Assembly: GCA_964439835.1 (NCBI GenBank)
Contig: CAYTPQ010000005.1
Span: 40,971-104,970, forward strand
Length of the DNA stretch: 64,000 nt
Source of the DNA: JAGNLM01 sp964439835
GTDB lineage: Bacteria > Pseudomonadota > Gammaproteobacteria > JAABTG01
Reading direction: 5' to 3'
Below, in pieces: positions 16,069-24,857 of the stretch; within the stretch, counting starts at the first letter, position 1; every line of letters starts with the position of its first letter. The position numbers and the translations under genes are program-made. Under the pieces are notes generated by a model, which was not told where the DNA came from, searched no databases, and saw nothing but the letters and a program-made list of their open reading frames with translations.

Positions 16069-19000
16069 ATGAGTCACTTCCTCGACCGACTGAATTACTT
16101 CTGGAACCCGAAGGAGCCGTTCTCCGGTGATCACGGCGTGGCCACCGGCGAGGACCGGACCTGGGAGGATGCCTACCGCAACCGCTGGGCCCACGACAAG
16201 ATCGTGCGCTCCACCCACGGCGTGAACTGCACGGGGTCCTGCTCCTGGAAGATCTACGTCAAGGGCGGGATCGTCACCTGGGAGACCCAGCAGACCGACT
16301 ACCCGCGGACGCGCTGGGACATGCCCAACCACGAGCCGCGGGGCTGCGCGCGCGGCGCGAGCTACAGCTGGTACCTCTACAGCGCCAACCGGCTGAAGTA
16401 CCCGCTGGTCCGCGGGCGGCTCCTCAAGCACTGGCGTGCCGCGCGCGCCAACCTCGGGCCGGTCGAGGCCTGGGCCTCGATCGTCGAGGACGACGCGAAG
16501 CGTCGGGACTACCAGCGCGTGCGCGGGCTCGGCGGCTTCGTCCGCTCGAGCTGGGACGAGGTCAACGAGATCGTCGCTGCGGCGAACGTCTACACGGTCA
16601 AGCGGCACGGCCCCGACCGGGTGGTGGGCTTCTCGCCAATCCCGGCCATGTCGATGGTGAGCTACGCCGCGGGCAGCCGTTACCTCAGCCTGATCGGCGG
16701 CACCTGCATGAGCTTCTACGACTGGTACTGCGACCTGCCGCCCAGCAGCCCGCAGATCTGGGGTGAGCAGACGGACGTCCCCGAGTCGGCCGACTGGTAC
16801 AACTCGAGCTTCATCATCGCCTGGGGCTCCAACGTCCCCCAGACCCGCACGCCGGACGCCCACTTCTTTACCGAGGTCCGTTACAAGGGCACCAAGACGG
16901 TCGCCGTGACCCCGGACTACTCCGAGGTCGCCAAGCTGGCCGACATCTGGATGCACCCCAAGCAGGGCACGGACGCCGCAGTCGCGATGGCCATGGGCCA
17001 CGTGATCCTGAAGGAGTTCTACTTCGACCGGCGCAGCGCCTACTTCGACGACTACGCGCGGCGCTACACCGACCTGCCTCTGCTGGTCCTACTGGAGGAG
17101 CAGCGGCTGCCGAGCGGCGAGACCGTGCTGGTGCCGGGGCGCTACCTGCGCGCCTCGGACTTCGCCGGCGGGCTCGCCGAGAGCAACAATCCAGAGTGGA
17201 AGACCGTCGCGATTGACCAGTCCGGCCAGGTGGTGCTGCCGAACGGGTCGATCGGCTTCCGCTGGGGACCCGAGGGCCGCGCCGACGCGGGCAAGTGGAA
17301 CCTGGAAGCAAGGGACGCCCGCGACGGCAAAGAGGTCAAGCTGAAGCTCTCGCTGCTCGAGGGAGAGAAACCGAGCGCCGAGACGGCCCGGGTCGGCTTC
17401 CCCTACTTCGGCGGCCTCGCCAACCCGCACTTCAAGAGCAACGTCCAGAGCGACGTGCTGGTGCGTACGGTGCCGGTGCAGCGGGTCTCGCTCGGTGCTG
17501 GCGCCGGCGAGGCCCTGGTCGCCACCGTTTTCGACCTGCAGGTCGCCAACTACGGCGTCGCCCGCGGCCTGCCCGGGGAGCTGGCGGCGAAGGACTTCGA
17601 CGACAACACGCCTTACACGCCCGCCTGGCAGGAGGCCATCACCGGGACCCCGCGCGCGCAGGTCATCGCCGTGGCGCGGCAGTTCGCCGAGACCGCCGAG
17701 AAGACCGAGGGCAAGGCCATGGTCATCATCGGCGCCGCGATGAATCACTGGTACCACGCCGACATGAACTACCGCGGCGTGATCAACATGCTGATGCTGT
17801 GCGGGTGTATCGGCAAGAGCGGCGGCGGCTGGGCGCACTACGTCGGCCAGGAGAAGCTGCGGCCGCAAACCGGCTGGACCGCGCTCGCCTTCGCGCTCGA
17901 CTGGGCCCGCCCGCCGCGCCTGCAGAACAGCACCAGCGCGTTCTATGCCCACACCGACCAGTGGCGCTACGAGAAGGTCGGCGTCGACGAGGTCCTCTCG
18001 CCCCTCGCCGACAAGGCCCGCTACGGCGGCAGCCTGATCGACTACAACGTGCGCGCCGAGCGCATGGGCTGGCTACCGTCGGTGCCGCAGCTGAAGACCA
18101 ACCCGCTCAAGGTCGCACGCGACGCCGCGGCCGCCGGTCTGGACCCGAGGGACTACGCGGTGAAGGGACTCTCGGACGGCACCCTGCAGATGAGTTGCGA
18201 GGACCCGGACCACCCCGACAACTGGCCGCGCAACCTGTTCGTGTGGCGCTCCAACCTGCTCGGCAGCTCGGGCAAGGGCCACGAGTACTTCCTGAAGCAC
18301 CTGCTCGGCACCAGCAACGGCGTGCAGGGCAAGGACCTCGGTCCCGACGGCGCGCACCCCAGCGAGGTCGTGTGGCACGACCAGGCGCCGGAAGGGAAGC
18401 TGGACCTGCTCGTCACACTCGACTTCCGGATGAGCACCACCTGCCTGTACTCGGACATCGTGCTGCCCACGGCCACCTGGTACGAGAAGAACGACCTCAA
18501 CACCAGCGACATGCACCCCTTCATCCACCCCCTGTCGACGGCGGTGGACCCCCCCTGGCAGGCGCGCAGCGACTGGGAGATCTACAAGGGCTTCGCCCGC
18601 GCCTTCAGCGAGGTCTGCGTCGGCCACCTCGGGGTCGAGAAGGACCTGGTGCTGACCCCGCTGATGCACGACACCCCGGCCGAGCTCGCCCAGGCCCTGG
18701 ACGTCCAGGAGTGGAAGCGCGGCGAGGTGCCGCTGGTGCCCGGCAAGACGGGTCCGACCATGACCGTCGTCGAGCGCGACTACCCGAATGTCTACAAGCG
18801 CTTCACCGCGTTGGGGCCGCTGATGGCGAAGATCGGCAACGGCGGCAAGGGCATCGCCTGGAAGACCGAGACCGAGGTGACCCAGCTCGGGCAGCTGAAC
18901 GGCCTCGTCACCGCCGAGGGCCCCACCAAGGGCCTGCCGCGGATCGAGTCCGACATCGACGCGACCGAGGTGATCCTGATGCTCGCCCCGGAGACCAACG

Positions 19001-19869
19001 GCCACGTGGCGGTCAAGGCCTGGGAGGCGCTCGGCAAGGCGACCGGCCGCGACCACACGCACCTGGCCCTGTACCGCGAGGACGAGAAGATCCGCTTCCG
19101 TGACATCCAGGCGCAGCCGCGCAAGATCATCAGCTCGCCCACCTGGAGCGGGATCGAGAGCGAGAACGTCTCCTACAACTCGGGCTACACCAACGTCCAC
19201 GAGCTGATCCCCTGGCGCACCCTGAGCGGCCGCCAGCAGTTCTACATGGACCACCCCTGGATGCGGGCCTTTGGCGAGGGCTTCTCGAGCTACCGCCCGC
19301 CGGTCGACCTGAAGACCACCGCCGGCATCCACCAGAAGCGGTCCAACGGTAACCCCGAGATCCTGCTCAACTTCATCACGCCGCACCAGAAGTGGGGTAT
19401 CCACTCCACCTACACCGACAACCTGCACATGCTGACGCTGAGCCGGGGCGGTCCCATCATCTGGCTGAGCGAGGACGACGCGCGCCGGATCGGGGTGGAG
19501 GACAACGACTGGGTCGAGCTCTTCAACGTGAATGGCGCCATCGCGGCGCGGGCGGTCGTGAGCCAGCGGGTCAACCCGGGCATGGTGCTGATGTACCACG
19601 CCCAGGAAAAGATCGTGAACACGCCCGCCTCCGAGATCACCGGCGCGCGTGGCGGCATCCACAACTCGGTGACCCGGATCGCGGTCAAGCCGACCCACAT
19701 GATCGGCGGCTACGCCCAGTTCAGTTACGGCTTCAACTACTACGGCACCATCGGCACCAACCGCGACGAGTTCGTCGTCGTGCGCAAGATGGTCAACGTC
19801 GACTGGATGGACACCCCCGTGTCCAAAGAGCTCATTCCGATCGTCCAGGCCCACGGAGAAAGCGTATGA
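16069..19869 (+). CDS. narG: Respiratory nitrate reductase, catalytic alpha subunit
   Basis: A 1266-residue membrane-bound molybdenum enzyme that reduces nitrate to nitrite on the cytoplasmic side using electrons from quinol. The FS0 [4Fe-4S] ligands are His50, Cys54, Cys58 and Cys93 (STHGVNCTGSCSW and RGCARG). The molybdenum ligand is Asp222 in SFYDWYCDLPP, the same number as in Escherichia coli NarG. The C-terminal molybdopterin-binding domain includes TPHQKWGIHSTYTDN. The length is normal. Its stop overlaps the narH start by four bases (ATGA). Confidence 0.98.
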   Translation: MSHFLDRLNYFWNPKEPFSGDHGVATGEDRTWEDAYRNRWAHDKIVRSTHGVNCTGSCSWKIYVKGGIVTWETQQTDYPRTRWDMPNHEPRGCARGASYSWYLYSANRLKYPLVRGRLLKHWRAARANLGPVEAWASIVEDDAKRRDYQRVRGLGGFVRSSWDEVNEIVAAANVYTVKRHGPDRVVGFSPIPAMSMVSYAAGSRYLSLIGGTCMSFYDWYCDLPPSSPQIWGEQTDVPESADWYNSSFIIAWGSNVPQTRTPDAHFFTEVRYKGTKTVAVTPDYSEVAKLADIWMHPKQGTDAAVAMAMGHVILKEFYFDRRSAYFDDYARRYTDLPLLVLLEEQRLPSGETVLVPGRYLRASDFAGGLAESNNPEWKTVAIDQSGQVVLPNGSIGFRWGPEGRADAGKWNLEARDARDGKEVKLKLSLLEGEKPSAETARVGFPYFGGLANPHFKSNVQSDVLVRTVPVQRVSLGAGAGEALVATVFDLQVANYGVARGLPGELAAKDFDDNTPYTPAWQEAITGTPRAQVIAVARQFAETAEKTEGKAMVIIGAAMNHWYHADMNYRGVINMLMLCGCIGKSGGGWAHYVGQEKLRPQTGWTALAFALDWARPPRLQNSTSAFYAHTDQWRYEKVGVDEVLSPLADKARYGGSLIDYNVRAERMGWLPSVPQLKTNPLKVARDAAAAGLDPRDYAVKGLSDGTLQMSCEDPDHPDNWPRNLFVWRSNLLGSSGKGHEYFLKHLLGTSNGVQGKDLGPDGAHPSEVVWHDQAPEGKLDLLVTLDFRMSTTCLYSDIVLPTATWYEKNDLNTSDMHPFIHPLSTAVDPPWQARSDWEIYKGFARAFSEVCVGHLGVEKDLVLTPLMHDTPAELAQALDVQEWKRGEVPLVPGKTGPTMTVVERDYPNVYKRFTALGPLMAKIGNGGKGIAWKTETEVTQLGQLNGLVTAEGPTKGLPRIESDIDATEVILMLAPETNGHVAVKAWEALGKATGRDHTHLALYREDEKIRFRDIQAQPRKIISSPTWSGIESENVSYNSGYTNVHELIPWRTLSGRQQFYMDHPWMRAFGEGFSSYRPPVDLKTTAGIHQKRSNGNPEILLNFITPHQKWGIHSTYTDNLHMLTLSRGGPIIWLSEDDARRIGVEDNDWVELFNVNGAIAARAVVSQRVNPGMVLMYHAQEKIVNTPASEITGARGGIHNSVTRIAVKPTHMIGGYAQFSYGFNYYGTIGTNRDEFVVVRKMVNVDWMDTPVSKELIPIVQAHGESV

Positions 19870-21389
19870 AAGTTCGTGCTCAAGTCGGCATGGTGCTGAA
19901 CCTGGACAAGTGCATCGGGTGTCACACCTGCTCCGTCACCTGCAAGAACGTGTGGACCAGCCGGCCCGGTGTCGAGTACGCCTGGTTCAACAACGTCGAG
20001 ACCAAGCCGGGCATCGGCTACCCCAAGGAGTGGGAAAACCAGGACCGCTGGCAGGGCGGCTGGGTGCGCAAGGCGGACGGCAGCATCGCCCCGCGCCAGG
20101 GCGCCAAGTGGCAGGTCCTGATGAAGATCTTCGCCAACCCGAGGTTGCCGGAGATCGACGACTACTACGAGCCCTTCACCTTCGACTACGACCACCTGCA
20201 GTCGGCGCCCGAGATGCGGGCGGCGCCGACCGCGCGCCCGCGCAGCCTGATCACCGGCATGCAGATGGACAAGATCGTCTGGGGCCCGAACTGGGAGGAG
20301 ATCCTCGGCGGCGAGTTCAGCAAGCGCTCGAAGGACAAGAACTTCGACGAGATCCAGAAGGAGATGTACGGGCAGTTCGAGAACACCTTCATGATGTACC
20401 TGCCCAGGCTGTGCGAGCACTGCCTGAACCCGGCGTGCGTCGCGAGCTGTCCCTCCGGTTCGATCTACAAGCGGGAGGAGGACGGCATCGTCCTGATCGA
20501 CCAGGACAAGTGCCGCGGCTGGCGGATGTGCGTCAGCGGCTGCCCGTACAAGAAGATCTACTACAACTGGAAGAGCGGCAAGGCGGAGAAGTGCATCTTC
20601 TGCTACCCGCGCATCGAGAGCGGTCAGCCGACCGTGTGCTCGGAGACCTGCGTCGGCCGGATCCGCTACCTGGGCGTGCTGCTCTACGACGCCGACCGCA
20701 TCGCGGAGGTGGCGAGCACCGCCCGCGACCGCGACCTCTACGAGGCGCAGCTCGGGATGTTCCTCGACCCCAACGACCCGAAGGTGATCGCCCAGGCGCG
20801 CGCCGACGGCGTACCGGAGAAGTGGCTGGAGGCCGCGCGCAACAGCCCGGTCTACAAGATGGCGATGGACTGGAAGGTGGCGCTGCCGCTGCACCCCGAA
20901 TACCGGACCCTGCCGATGGTCTGGTACGTGCCGCCGCTCTCCCCCATCACGTCCGCGGCCAACGCGGGGCACGTGGGTGCGAACGGCGAGATCCCCGACG
21001 TCAGCCAGCTGCGGATCCCGGTCAAGTACTTGGCCAACCTGCTGACCGCCGGCGACACTGCGCCCGTGGTGCGGGCGCTGGAGCGGCTGCTAGCGATGCG
21101 CGCCTACCAGCGCGAGAAGCACGTGGAGAACCGGGTCAACACCACGGCGCTCACCCAGGTCGGGCTGACCGAGGCCCAGGCGCTGGAGATGTACCAGGTG
21201 ATGGCGATCGCGAACTACGAGGACCGGTTCGTGATCCCGAGCACCCACCGCGAGTACGCGGAGAACGCCTTCAGCGTGCGCGGCAGCTGCGGGTTCTCGC
21301 TCGGCAACGGCTGCTCGGAGGGGATCAGCGAGACAAGCCTCTTCGGCAGCGAGAAGAAGCGCACCATCCCGCTGAAGGCGGAGGTCTGA
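19866..21389 (+). CDS. narH: Respiratory nitrate reductase, iron-sulfur beta subunit
   Basis: A 507-residue electron-transfer subunit linking NarI haems to NarG. The first cluster motif is Cys16, 19, 22 and 26 (KCIGCHTCSVTC). Further groups are CEHCLNPACVASCP, then CRGWRMCVSGCP, in which Trp replaces a Cys as expected for the [3Fe-4S] cluster, then CIFCYPR and CSETCVGR. The start at 19866 is the ATG overlapping the narG stop. The C-terminus from about residue 380 is the usual NarH extension. narJ follows after two bases. Confidence 0.98.
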   Translation: MKVRAQVGMVLNLDKCIGCHTCSVTCKNVWTSRPGVEYAWFNNVETKPGIGYPKEWENQDRWQGGWVRKADGSIAPRQGAKWQVLMKIFANPRLPEIDDYYEPFTFDYDHLQSAPEMRAAPTARPRSLITGMQMDKIVWGPNWEEILGGEFSKRSKDKNFDEIQKEMYGQFENTFMMYLPRLCEHCLNPACVASCPSGSIYKREEDGIVLIDQDKCRGWRMCVSGCPYKKIYYNWKSGKAEKCIFCYPRIESGQPTVCSETCVGRIRYLGVLLYDADRIAEVASTARDRDLYEAQLGMFLDPNDPKVIAQARADGVPEKWLEAARNSPVYKMAMDWKVALPLHPEYRTLPMVWYVPPLSPITSAANAGHVGANGEIPDVSQLRIPVKYLANLLTAGDTAPVVRALERLLAMRAYQREKHVENRVNTTALTQVGLTEAQALEMYQVMAIANYEDRFVIPSTHREYAENAFSVRGSCGFSLGNGCSEGISETSLFGSEKKRTIPLKAEV

Positions 21390-21391
21390 CC

Positions 21392-22090
21392 ATGGGCACC
21401 GTGGAGACACCGACGGCAGCGGGTTCCTTCGCGCTCACCCTGCGGGCCCTGGCCGCGCTGCTCAGCTATCCGGAGGCCCGGCTGCGTGAGCACCTGCCGG
21501 CGCTGCGCGCGGCCCTGCACGAGGAAATGGCGCTCGGGCCCGCCCACCTGGCCGAGTTGGAGGGCCTGATCGAGGCCCTCGAGCAGGGTGACCCGCTCGA
21601 CACGGAGGCCGCCTACGTGGACCTGTTCGACCGCGGCCGGTCCACCTCGCTGCACCTGTTCGAGCACGTGTACGGGGACTCGCGCGACCGCGGTCCGGCG
21701 ATGGTCGATCTCGCGCAGACCTACCAGCAGGCCGGGCTCCTGCTGGGTCCCGGCGAGCTCCCGGACTACCTTCCGGTGGTGCTGGAGTTCGCCTCGACCC
21801 GCCCCGCCGCGGAGGCACGGGCCTTCCTCGGCGAGATGGCGCACATCCTGAATGCGCTCTTCCAGACGCTGCAGCGGCGCGAGAGCCCCTACGCCAGTGC
21901 GCTCGGTGCTCTGCTGGAGCTGGCCGGGGAGCCCGCACGACCGCTGCCCGCGGTGCCCGAGGAGCCCCTGGACGCCAGCTGGGACGAGCCGCCGGTGTTC
22001 GACGGCTGCGCCTCCCGCGGCCAGTCCAGGCCGGGGCAACAGACCGTCCCATTTGTCCGCAACCATCCGAGCTCAGGAGCGGCCGCATGA
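21392..22090 (+). CDS. narJ: Nitrate reductase maturation chaperone NarJ
   Basis: A 232-residue soluble chaperone of the TorD/NarJ family that holds apo-NarGH until the molybdenum cofactor and iron-sulfur clusters are inserted. Typical helical sequence is ALAALLSYPEARLREHLPAL, YVDLFDRGRSTSLHLFEHVYGDSRDRG (residues about 69-95) and LPDYLPVVLEFAS. The C-terminus from about residue 200 is disordered and Pro/Ser/Gly-rich. The stop overlaps the narI start by four bases (ATGA). Confidence 0.96.
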   Translation: MGTVETPTAAGSFALTLRALAALLSYPEARLREHLPALRAALHEEMALGPAHLAELEGLIEALEQGDPLDTEAAYVDLFDRGRSTSLHLFEHVYGDSRDRGPAMVDLAQTYQQAGLLLGPGELPDYLPVVLEFASTRPAAEARAFLGEMAHILNALFQTLQRRESPYASALGALLELAGEPARPLPAVPEEPLDASWDEPPVFDGCASRGQSRPGQQTVPFVRNHPSSGAAA

Positions 22091-22833
22091 ACGCCCAACC
22101 CTCTTTCTGGCACACGTTTTTCTTCAGCTACTACCCCTACATCTGCCTGGCGGTGTTCTTCATGGGCAGCCTGGCGCGCTTCGACCGCGACCAGTACACC
22201 TGGAAGAGCGACTCCTCGCAGATGCTGCGCACCGGCACCCTGCGCTGGGGCAGCAACCTGTTCCACATCGGGATCCTGTTCCTGTTCCTCGGCCACTTCA
22301 TCGGCCTGCTCACGCCGCACTTCGTCTACGAGCCCTTCATCAGCGCGGAGACGAAGCAGCTGGTTGCGGTCTACTCGGGCGGCGCGGCCGGCTTCATCTG
22401 CTTCATCGGCCTGAGCCTCCTGATCCACCGGCGGGTGACCGACCCGCGGATCCGGCTGACCAGCCACCGGACCGACCTCTTCATCCTGCTGATCCTGTGG
22501 GTGCAGCTCTCGATCGGGCTGGTCACGCTGCCGTACTCGCTGTCCCACTCCGACGCGAGCGTGATGCTGGCCCTTGCCGACTGGGCCCAGCGGATCTGGA
22601 CCTTCCGGGTCGGCGATGCCGCGGGCCTGGTGGACCTGGCCTGGCCCTACAAGATCCACTTGGTGCTCGGCATGACGATCTTCCTGCTCTTCCCGTTCAG
22701 CCGCCTGGTTCACGTCTGGAGCGGCTTCGGCTCCTTCGGCTACCTGTTCCGGGCACCGCAGCTGGTGCGCAGCCGGCGGCTCAACGTGCCGCCGGGCCGC
22801 AACCAGGCGCCGGCGCGGAGCACACCGACCTGA
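22087..22833 (+). CDS. narI: Respiratory nitrate reductase, cytochrome b gamma subunit
   Basis: A 248-residue di-haem membrane subunit that oxidises quinol. It has five hydrophobic segments, beginning with SYYPYICLAVFFMGSLARF. Candidate haem ligands are the His residues in LFHIGILFLFLGHFIGLLTPH and, near the C-terminus, in IHLVLGMTIF and RLVHVW. The C-terminal tail is cytoplasmic and basic. It closes the narGHJI set; a hairpin repeat follows 16 bases later. Confidence 0.97.
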   Translation: MNAQPSFWHTFFFSYYPYICLAVFFMGSLARFDRDQYTWKSDSSQMLRTGTLRWGSNLFHIGILFLFLGHFIGLLTPHFVYEPFISAETKQLVAVYSGGAAGFICFIGLSLLIHRRVTDPRIRLTSHRTDLFILLILWVQLSIGLVTLPYSLSHSDASVMLALADWAQRIWTFRVGDAAGLVDLAWPYKIHLVLGMTIFLLFPFSRLVHVWSGFGSFGYLFRAPQLVRSRRLNVPPGRNQAPARSTPT

Positions 22834-22849
22834 GGTCGCGAGGATCCAG

Positions 22850-22924
22850 CGTAGAGGCGCGAAGGCGCAGAGTTTGTGGAGGCGTGGGTGCCGGCCCCCC
22901 TGCGTCTTCGACGCCTCCGCGGAA
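22850..22924. repeat. Hairpin repeat, family A, diverged copy
   Basis: The left arm GTAGAGGCGCGAAGGCGCAG (22851-22870) is opposed by CTGCGTCTTCGACGCCTCCG (22900-22919). The pairing is imperfect compared with the copy at 14264. It follows narI by 16 bases and may act as an attenuator between narI and the PPIase gene. Confidence 0.6.
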
Positions 22925-22987
22925 ACCGACCCAACACTGACCGAAACAGATGCACCGGTCGGGCTGAACGTCAGCGGGAGATCGAGA

Positions 22988-23776
22988 ATGGTCACAATCC
23001 TTGGCCCGATTACCGCCATCGCCAGAGTCAACGGGGTGGCCCTGTGCGCGCCCGATGAGCACATGACGGCGGAGGAGCTGCGCCAGCGGGCCTGCACCGA
23101 GCTATTGCGTCAGAACGCACAGGCCGCCGGCCTCCTGCCGATGAGCGACCGCTTCACCCCGGACGGGGTGATCAGCGAGGCGGCGGGCGCGGCGATCGAG
23201 GCCCTGCTGGAGCAACGCCTGAGCGTGCCTGAGCCGTCCGAGGAGGCCTGCCGCCGGCACTACGCGGCCCACCAGGCGAGCTATCGCACGGGGGAGCGGG
23301 TCCGCGCGCGGCACATACTGTTTGCCGTGACGCCCGGCGTGGACGTGACCGCTCTGCGCAAGCGGGCCGAGGCGGCGCTGCTCGAGGTCCGCTGCCATGA
23401 CGGCGCCGCAGACGACGGCTTCGCCCGCGCCGCCCGAGAGCTCTCCAACTGCCCCACGGGCGCCGCAGGCGGCGATCTGGGCTGGCTGACCCGCGCCGAT
23501 TGCGCCCCGGAGCTCGCCCGGGAGCTGTTCGGTCACAGCGAGATCGGAGTGCTGCCGCGCCTGGTGCACAGCCGCTTCGGCCTGCACGTGGTGGAGGTGC
23601 TGGAGCGGGACCCGGGTGCGGTGCGTCCCTTCGATGCGGTGCAGGGCGCGGTGGCCCAGTCGCTGCGCCAGCAGGCCTTCGTGACGGCGCTCCGTCAGTA
23701 CCTGCGGGTCCTTGCGGGCGAAGCGGAGGTCGAGGGCGTCGACCTGGACGCGGCCGAGACCGCACTGGTCCAGTAG
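22988..23776 (+). CDS. NifM-type PpiC peptidyl-prolyl isomerase linked to nar
   Basis: A 262-residue parvulin-type isomerase. The PpiC domain occupies about residues 105-220: RVRARHILFAVTPG, then CPTGAAGGDLGWLTRADCAPE and LVHSRFGLHVVEVLER. The N-terminal about 95 residues are helical, as in NifM, and there is no signal peptide, so it should act in the cytoplasm. NifM matures nitrogenase; by analogy this protein may help fold NarGH or the NarK/NarI partners. The start at 22988 was chosen because GGGAG precedes it and upstream sequence in frame belongs to the repeat. Confidence 0.85.
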   Translation: MVTILGPITAIARVNGVALCAPDEHMTAEELRQRACTELLRQNAQAAGLLPMSDRFTPDGVISEAAGAAIEALLEQRLSVPEPSEEACRRHYAAHQASYRTGERVRARHILFAVTPGVDVTALRKRAEAALLEVRCHDGAADDGFARAARELSNCPTGAAGGDLGWLTRADCAPELARELFGHSEIGVLPRLVHSRFGLHVVEVLERDPGAVRPFDAVQGAVAQSLRQQAFVTALRQYLRVLAGEAEVEGVDLDAAETALVQ

Positions 23777-23801
23777 CAGGGCTCCCTCAAGCCGGGCGGA
23801 G

Positions 23802-23911
23802 GCGGCTTTCGGGTGCGGCCCCGCGGGACACGCCGCAAGTACGTCCCTGTAGGCTCGTCTGCTGCCATCCCTGGCGTCAGACGGTCCCGCGAACCCGCAC
23901 CCGAAAGCCGC
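23802..23911. repeat. Palindromic repeat, family B, with long outer arms
   Basis: A 110-base element between the PpiC gene and the DsrC homologue. The outer arms GCGGCTTTCGGGTGCGG (23802-23818) and CCGCACCCGAAAGCCGC (23895-23911) are a perfect 17-base inverted repeat. The core (CGCGGGACACGCCG to GGTCCCGCG) matches, in opposite orientation, elements at 27350-27417 and 63446-63512. Confidence 0.85.
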
Positions 23912-23976
23912 TCGCGGGTTTAGGTGGCCGTTCTCCAAACGACGAAAGCGTCAAGACAGAACCGGGAGTGACAGCG

Positions 23977-24315
23977 ATGACGACCGATACGACAGACCTC
24001 CGTGTCCCCACGGACCAGGAAGGCTACCTGATGGACCCGGCCGACTGGGACGAAGACGTCGCCCGGGCCCTCGCCCGCCGGGAGGGGATCGAGCTCACCC
24101 CGGACCACTGGGCGGTCTTGCGCTTCATGCGCGACTACTTCGACGAGCACCAGGTCGCGGCAGACGCACGATTCGTCATCCGCTTCGTGGCCGAGGAGCT
24201 CGGCAAGGGCGAGTGGGCGCGGGACTATCTGTTCCAGCTCTTTCCCTACGGCCACCCGCAGCAGGTTTGCAAGGTCGCCGGGATGCGCAAGCCGCGGGCC
24301 TGGAGCACCGGCTGA
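23977..24315 (+). CDS. DsrC/TusE-family protein with a single arm cysteine
   Basis: A 112-residue DsrC-family protein: LRVPTDQEGYLMDPADW, then LTPDHWAVLRFMRDYFDEHQ and YLFQLFPYGHPQQVCKVAGM. The inner arm cysteine is kept as Cys98, but the penultimate one is lost (ending KPRAWSTG). TusE-type sulfur carriers keep the other, terminal cysteine, so this is neither a full DsrC nor a standard TusE. It sits downstream of narGHJI and the PPIase, separated by the family B repeat. A role in regulation or in sensing persulfide at the nar locus is inferred, not shown. Confidence 0.88.
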   Translation: MTTDTTDLRVPTDQEGYLMDPADWDEDVARALARREGIELTPDHWAVLRFMRDYFDEHQVAADARFVIRFVAEELGKGEWARDYLFQLFPYGHPQQVCKVAGMRKPRAWSTG

Positions 24316-24334
24316 AAGAGGCTCCGCGCCAGCC

Positions 24335-24412
24335 GTCACCCCGGCGAAAGCCGGGGTCCAGGGCCCTGCTCTCACGGGGTCCTGGCTCCACCGGAACGAC
24401 GAAAGGCGACGT
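24335..24412. repeat. REP-like hairpin (GGCGAAAGCC type)
   Basis: ACCCCGGC-GAAA-GCCGGGGT (24338-24357) is a perfect 8-bp stem with a GAAA tetraloop, followed by GTCCAGG and a weaker partner GGGTCCTGGCTCCACCGGAACGACG. This is the widespread intergenic repeat type found in many bacteria. It begins 20 bases after the DsrC homologue and could act as its terminator. Diverged relatives are at 33646-33714 and inside 48463-48682. Confidence 0.75.
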
Positions 24413-24468
24413 GTTGCGGGTTCCCCGACCGTGGTGCGGTACAGCGCGGGTACGGGATGAGTCTTTGG

Positions 24469-24840
24469 TCAGGCCCGATCCAGGACCTCGGATAGCGCCG
24501 CGTCGTCGATCGGAAAGGGCAGCGTCGCGAACAGCGGGAATCGGGCCTGCAGGCGCTCCAGGTGGGGGCGGTGCTGGGGCTCGTAGAAGACGATCACCCG
24601 CGCGCCCGGCGCGCGGGCCTGGAGGGTCGCCAGCAGCGACTCCAGGTTGCTGGTGCGGTCGCGGAAGTCGGACTGGAAGTTGAATTCGGCCACCACCACG
24701 TCCGGCGCCCGGCGCTTGACGGCCGCCAGGGCCTGGCGCAGGGAGGTGGCCCCGACGACCTCGAAGCCCGCGGACTGGTAACGGGCCACGAAGCTGGGGT
24801 AGCCGCCGAGCTCGACGACCGAGAGCAGAGTGCGCGCCAC
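24469..24840 (-). CDS. Pseudo-receiver-like protein of unknown function
   Basis: A 123-residue protein with the alternating strand/helix pattern of a response-regulator receiver: MARTLLSVVELGGYPSFV, then AALAAVKRRAPDVVVAEFNFQ, then GARVIVFYEPQHRPHLERL. At the position where a receiver carries its phospho-acceptor Asp the sequence reads VVVAEF, so Glu replaces Asp, and the acidic pair after the first strand is missing. It is therefore unlikely to be phosphorylated normally. It follows a 2OG-Fe(II) oxygenase gene by 17 bases on the same strand, suggesting a two- or three-gene operon. The partner is unknown. Confidence 0.65.
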   Translation of the reverse strand: MARTLLSVVELGGYPSFVARYQSAGFEVVGATSLRQALAAVKRRAPDVVVAEFNFQSDFRDRTSNLESLLATLQARAPGARVIVFYEPQHRPHLERLQARFPLFATLPFPIDDAALSEVLDRA

Positions 24841-24857
24841 GGCGCCGAGCCCGCCCC

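Noticed and set aside
18073..19854. A 593-residue frame antisense to narG
   Set aside because: Val/Asp/His-rich shadow in the opposite frame; narG is complete and conserved.
23802..23911. Short proteins reading GFAGPSDARDG and AYRDVLAACPAG in several places
   Set aside because: They are translations of the family B palindromes, which explains why they recur; not genes.
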